From contig CAIXPZ010000161.1 of assembly GCA_903921455.1 (NCBI GenBank), positions 1-6,859 on the forward strand: DNA of 6,859 nt. The letters are read 5' to 3'. The notes below the pieces were generated by a model that searched no databases, was not told the origin of the DNA, and saw only the letters and a program-made list of their open reading frames with translations. The stretch is from an uncultured Verrucomicrobia subdivision 3 bacterium (lineage in GTDB: Bacteria > Verrucomicrobiota > Verrucomicrobiae > Limisphaerales > UBA11358). Positions 5,025-6,859 of the stretch are shown here, one piece after another. A program made the position numbers and the translations under genes. Each line of letters begins with the position of its first letter. Position 1 is the stretch's first letter.

Positions 5025-6035
5025 ATGGCTAAAACAGCCTTGGCAGACATCATCATCCCGACCGAGTTCGAAAAGTATGCCATCGAACGCACGGCGCAAC
5101 TGAGCGCGTTTGTGCAAAGCGGCATTGTGGAACACGCCCCTGAGTTCGACGTGCTGGCGGCGGCTGGCGGGCGCGAAGTAAAAATGCCGTTCTGGAAAGA
5201 CCTGACGGCGACCCGGCAATTGCTGAGCGACAGCGCGTCGTTGGCGGTGAACAAAATCACCAGCGACCAGGACATCGCGCGCATCCAGAATGATGCGCAG
5301 GTGTGGAGCGTGAATCATCTGGCAAAGGTGGTTTCCGGTGACGATCCGTTGCAGGCGATTCTCGACCTGGTGGCGGATTATTGGGCGCGCACCGATCAGT
5401 CGCTGGTCATCAGCTCGTTGAAGGGCATCTTCGCCGCTTCGAGCATGTCGGGCAACAAGCTGACCATCGCCGCCGAGGCGACGGGCAGTGTGGGGTCGGC
5501 GACGCAGTTGAACGGTTCCACGTTTGTGGATGCAACCGTGAAACTCGGCGACCGTGGTGATCGCCTCACGGCGATTGCGATGCACAGCGCGACGGAAGCC
5601 GCGTTGCGGAAGCTGGACTTGATCGACTTCATCCCGGACAGCGAGGGGAAGGCGCAGATCAAGGTGTTCCAGGGTCGCCGCGTCATCGTGGACGACACGA
5701 TGCCGGTGCGGGCGGGCACTACCAGTGGCTTGGTCTATACCAGCTACTTGTTTGGGCCGGGTGCGTTCGGCAAGGGCACGTCCGCGCTGGAGTCGGAACC
5801 GCTGCAAGGCGGCTTCGGCACCGAAGGCGTGGAGATCGCCCGTGTGCCACTGGACTCTGATACTGTGCTCATCAATCGGCGTCGTTACATCCTGCATCCG
5901 CGCGGGGTGAAGTTCACTTCCGCCTCGGTGGCCGGCGACACGCCGACCAATGCGGAACTGGAAACGGGCACCAACTGGACCCGCGTTTTTGAAAACAAAA
6001 ACGTGCGCATGGTCGCCATCGACCACAACAACTGA
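5025..6035 (+). CDS. Phage major capsid protein (HK97-fold coat protein)
   Basis: This 336-aa protein is most likely the major capsid subunit. The N-terminus (ADIIIPTEFEKYAIERTAQL, residues 7-26) and SGIV at 32-35 look like the N-arm of coat proteins of this type. VKMPFWKDL (52-60) and the following segment match the start of the core domain. FQGRRVIVDDTMPV (216-229) and RRRYILHPRGVKFT (285-298) are the segments most typical of these coat proteins, which often carry a similar GRRVIVDD motif. Length and position after a scaffold-like gene support the call. The family may be the gp13-like group of major capsid proteins, but I am less sure of the subfamily than of the role. The ATG at 5025 has AAAGG upstream. 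Codons are strongly G/C-ending (GCG, GTG, CTG). A strong hairpin follows directly after the stop. Confidence 0.85.
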   Translation: MAKTALADIIIPTEFEKYAIERTAQLSAFVQSGIVEHAPEFDVLAAAGGREVKMPFWKDLTATRQLLSDSASLAVNKITSDQDIARIQNDAQVWSVNHLAKVVSGDDPLQAILDLVADYWARTDQSLVISSLKGIFAASSMSGNKLTIAAEATGSVGSATQLNGSTFVDATVKLGDRGDRLTAIAMHSATEAALRKLDLIDFIPDSEGKAQIKVFQGRRVIVDDTMPVRAGTTSGLVYTSYLFGPGAFGKGTSALESEPLQGGFGTEGVEIARVPLDSDTVLINRRRYILHPRGVKFTSASVAGDTPTNAELETGTNWTRVFENKNVRMVAIDHNN

Positions 6036-6041
6036 ATCACG

Positions 6042-6080
6042 GCGTCGGCGTGGGGTTTATTCCCTGCGCCGACGCTCTTT
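6042..6080 (+). terminator. Strong hairpin after the capsid gene, partial terminator or stability element
   Basis: GCGTCGGCG (6042-6050) pairs perfectly with CGCCGACGC (6067-6075). The stem continues inward through two wobble pairs and GGG/CCC (6053-6055 with 6062-6064), giving about 14 uninterrupted pairs around a 6-nt loop. It begins 6 nt after the capsid stop and is followed by TCTTT (6076-6080), a weak T-run. This placement fits a leaky terminator or a 3'-end stabiliser that keeps capsid mRNA in excess over the downstream genes. Confidence 0.65.
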
Positions 6081-6085
6081 CACTT

Positions 6086-6310
6086 ATGGACCAACTTTTA
6101 CCCATCATTCAGCGCAAGCGGCGGCCTTTGCAGACGGCCATCCTGCCAGAAAAGCCGCCGACGTTGGTGAACTGTCCGCATTGCGGTCGGTCGCTGACTG
6201 AACCGGACAGCGTGACGCTGGACCCCAATTTGCCGGCCACGACTCCCGTGGCCAAACCACTCGCGGTTTCGACGCCGAATCAAGCGCATGATGACGCTCC
6301 CGAAAATTGA
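6086..6310 (+). CDS. Small hypothetical phage protein with CPHC motif
   Basis: I do not recognise this 74-aa protein. It has a basic N-terminus (IIQRKRRPLQ, residues 7-16), a single CPHCG knuckle (residues 30-34) and a Pro/Thr/Ala-rich, probably disordered C-terminal half. With only one Cys pair it could bind zinc only as a dimer or together with His32 and other ligands. The ATG at 6086 is preferred over the in-frame GTG at 6050, because the GTG lies inside the post-capsid hairpin. There is no clear ribosome binding site. Its 3' end overlaps the next gene by 23 nt, so the two are probably translated together. In this position a small head-completion or accessory protein would be plausible, but that is only context. 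Confidence 0.6.
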   Translation: MDQLLPIIQRKRRPLQTAILPEKPPTLVNCPHCGRSLTEPDSVTLDPNLPATTPVAKPLAVSTPNQAHDDAPEN

Positions 6311-6859
6311 TCGTCGGACCTGGCTCGCGCTTTGGGCACAAGGCCGTCGCCGCAATCGGTTGCGGTTTGGACATCCCGCCTTGCTGACTGCGCCCGTGCT
6401 GCGCGCGGCGTATCCTGATTTGCTGCGGTGGGATTGGGATTTGCCGAATCCGCACAAGTGGAACGTCTGGACCAGCCTCAACGGCGGCGCATCGTGGTTT
6501 TTGACCGAGGATTATTGGATGTATGGCGACGCCCGCCAGTTTGCACCCGATGGCGGCAGCGAATTTTATTTCATCGTTGGCGTGGACGCCGCCGGTGTTG
6601 AAATCACCGAGCGCAGTAATTGGATCCGCCCGGATGATGCCGTGCCGCCCGTGCCGCAGAGTGTGATCGGTTTGCAGCTTTGGACGCGCGTCGAATCACT
6701 CGCCGGAATGTCTGATGGTGATCGGGTGACGACGTGGCCGGATGAGTCGGGCCATGAAACGCATCTGGCGCAATCGAATTTTGATTACCGGCCGGTTTAT
6801 CGGAGCAATGACCTTGGCCAACCGGCGGTGATGTTTGACGGCACGGATGATTTGCTGAC
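6288..6859 (+). CDS. Phage structural protein with LamG-like domain, 3' end beyond window
   Basis: The frame stays open for 190 codons to the window edge, so the protein is incomplete at the C-terminus. Residues 1-50 are basic and Trp-rich (KIDRRTWLALWAQGRRRNRL). Residues 57-118 look like a small beta-rich Ig- or fibronectin-type module (KWNVWTSLNGGASWFL; FYFIVGVDAAGVEIT). From residue 124 the pattern GLQLWTRVESLAGMSDGDRV, then TWPDESG, RPVY and PAVMFDGTDDLL is the N-terminal half of a LamG/concanavalin-like jellyroll, a carbohydrate- or ligand-binding fold common in phage tail and surface proteins. ATGs at 6288 and 6291 are both possible; I take the first. It overlaps the preceding gene by 23 nt, which implies translational coupling. 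Role as a decoration, adhesin or tail-associated protein is inferred. Confidence 0.75.
   Translation, partial: MMTLPKIDRRTWLALWAQGRRRNRLRFGHPALLTAPVLRAAYPDLLRWDWDLPNPHKWNVWTSLNGGASWFLTEDYWMYGDARQFAPDGGSEFYFIVGVDAAGVEITERSNWIRPDDAVPPVPQSVIGLQLWTRVESLAGMSDGDRVTTWPDESGHETHLAQSNFDYRPVYRSNDLGQPAVMFDGTDDLL

Noticed and set aside
5009..5032. Seven-codon ORF between scaffold and capsid genes
   Set aside because: It contains the capsid ribosome binding site and overlaps the capsid start; nothing supports translation.
4752..6026. 424-aa minus-strand open frame
   Set aside because: It lies antisense to the end of the scaffold-like gene and nearly all of the capsid gene. Its His/Arg-rich sequence is typical of a GC-rich antisense shadow.
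6050..6085. GTG at 6050 as start of the small CPHC protein
   Set aside because: It falls inside the post-capsid hairpin stem and has no ribosome binding site; ATG 6086 is more plausible.

Overview
The right-hand 4.2 kb (about 2662-6859) is a tailed-phage head module on the + strand, in the usual order: portal (DUF4055-type), coiled-coil scaffold-like protein, major capsid protein, a small CPHC-containing protein, then a structural protein whose C-terminal part begins a LamG/concanavalin-like domain and runs off the window. The genes are tightly packed and co-directional. The exception is a strong hairpin immediately after the capsid gene, which could lower read-through into the last two genes. 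It is best read as part of a prophage or prophage-derived element. The terminase that normally sits directly before the portal is not in this window.

The left-hand 2.66 kb is different. It holds one convincing gene (853-1641, 262 aa), probably a uracil-DNA-glycosylase-superfamily-like protein with an added N-terminal four-cysteine cluster. Two long stretches that I read as non-coding (1-852 and 1642-2661) flank it. Both are crowded with perfect or near-perfect inverted repeats, and several hairpin loops carry GAGCGCAGCG, GAGCGCAAG or GAGTCAGCGA-like sequence. A diverged direct repeat of roughly 260-280 bp is present in both (about 341-624 and 2240-2506), so the gene sits between two related repeat copies. 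The predicted ORFs in these stretches overlap one another on both strands, are rich in Arg/Ala/Pro, and look like by-products of the repeats.

Just before the portal lies a run of six phased 10-bp units (2581-2640), each with CGT at the same place. It is a possible binding-site array controlling the head operon.

The organism cannot be named from the sequence alone. Moderately high GC, hairpin-rich intergenic repeats built on GAGCG/AGCGA and GGCGTTAGCC motifs, weak or absent Shine-Dalgarno sequences before several genes and this style of LamG-bearing phage protein all fit a Verrucomicrobiota or Planctomycetota bacterium. That is inference from general familiarity, not from a database comparison.
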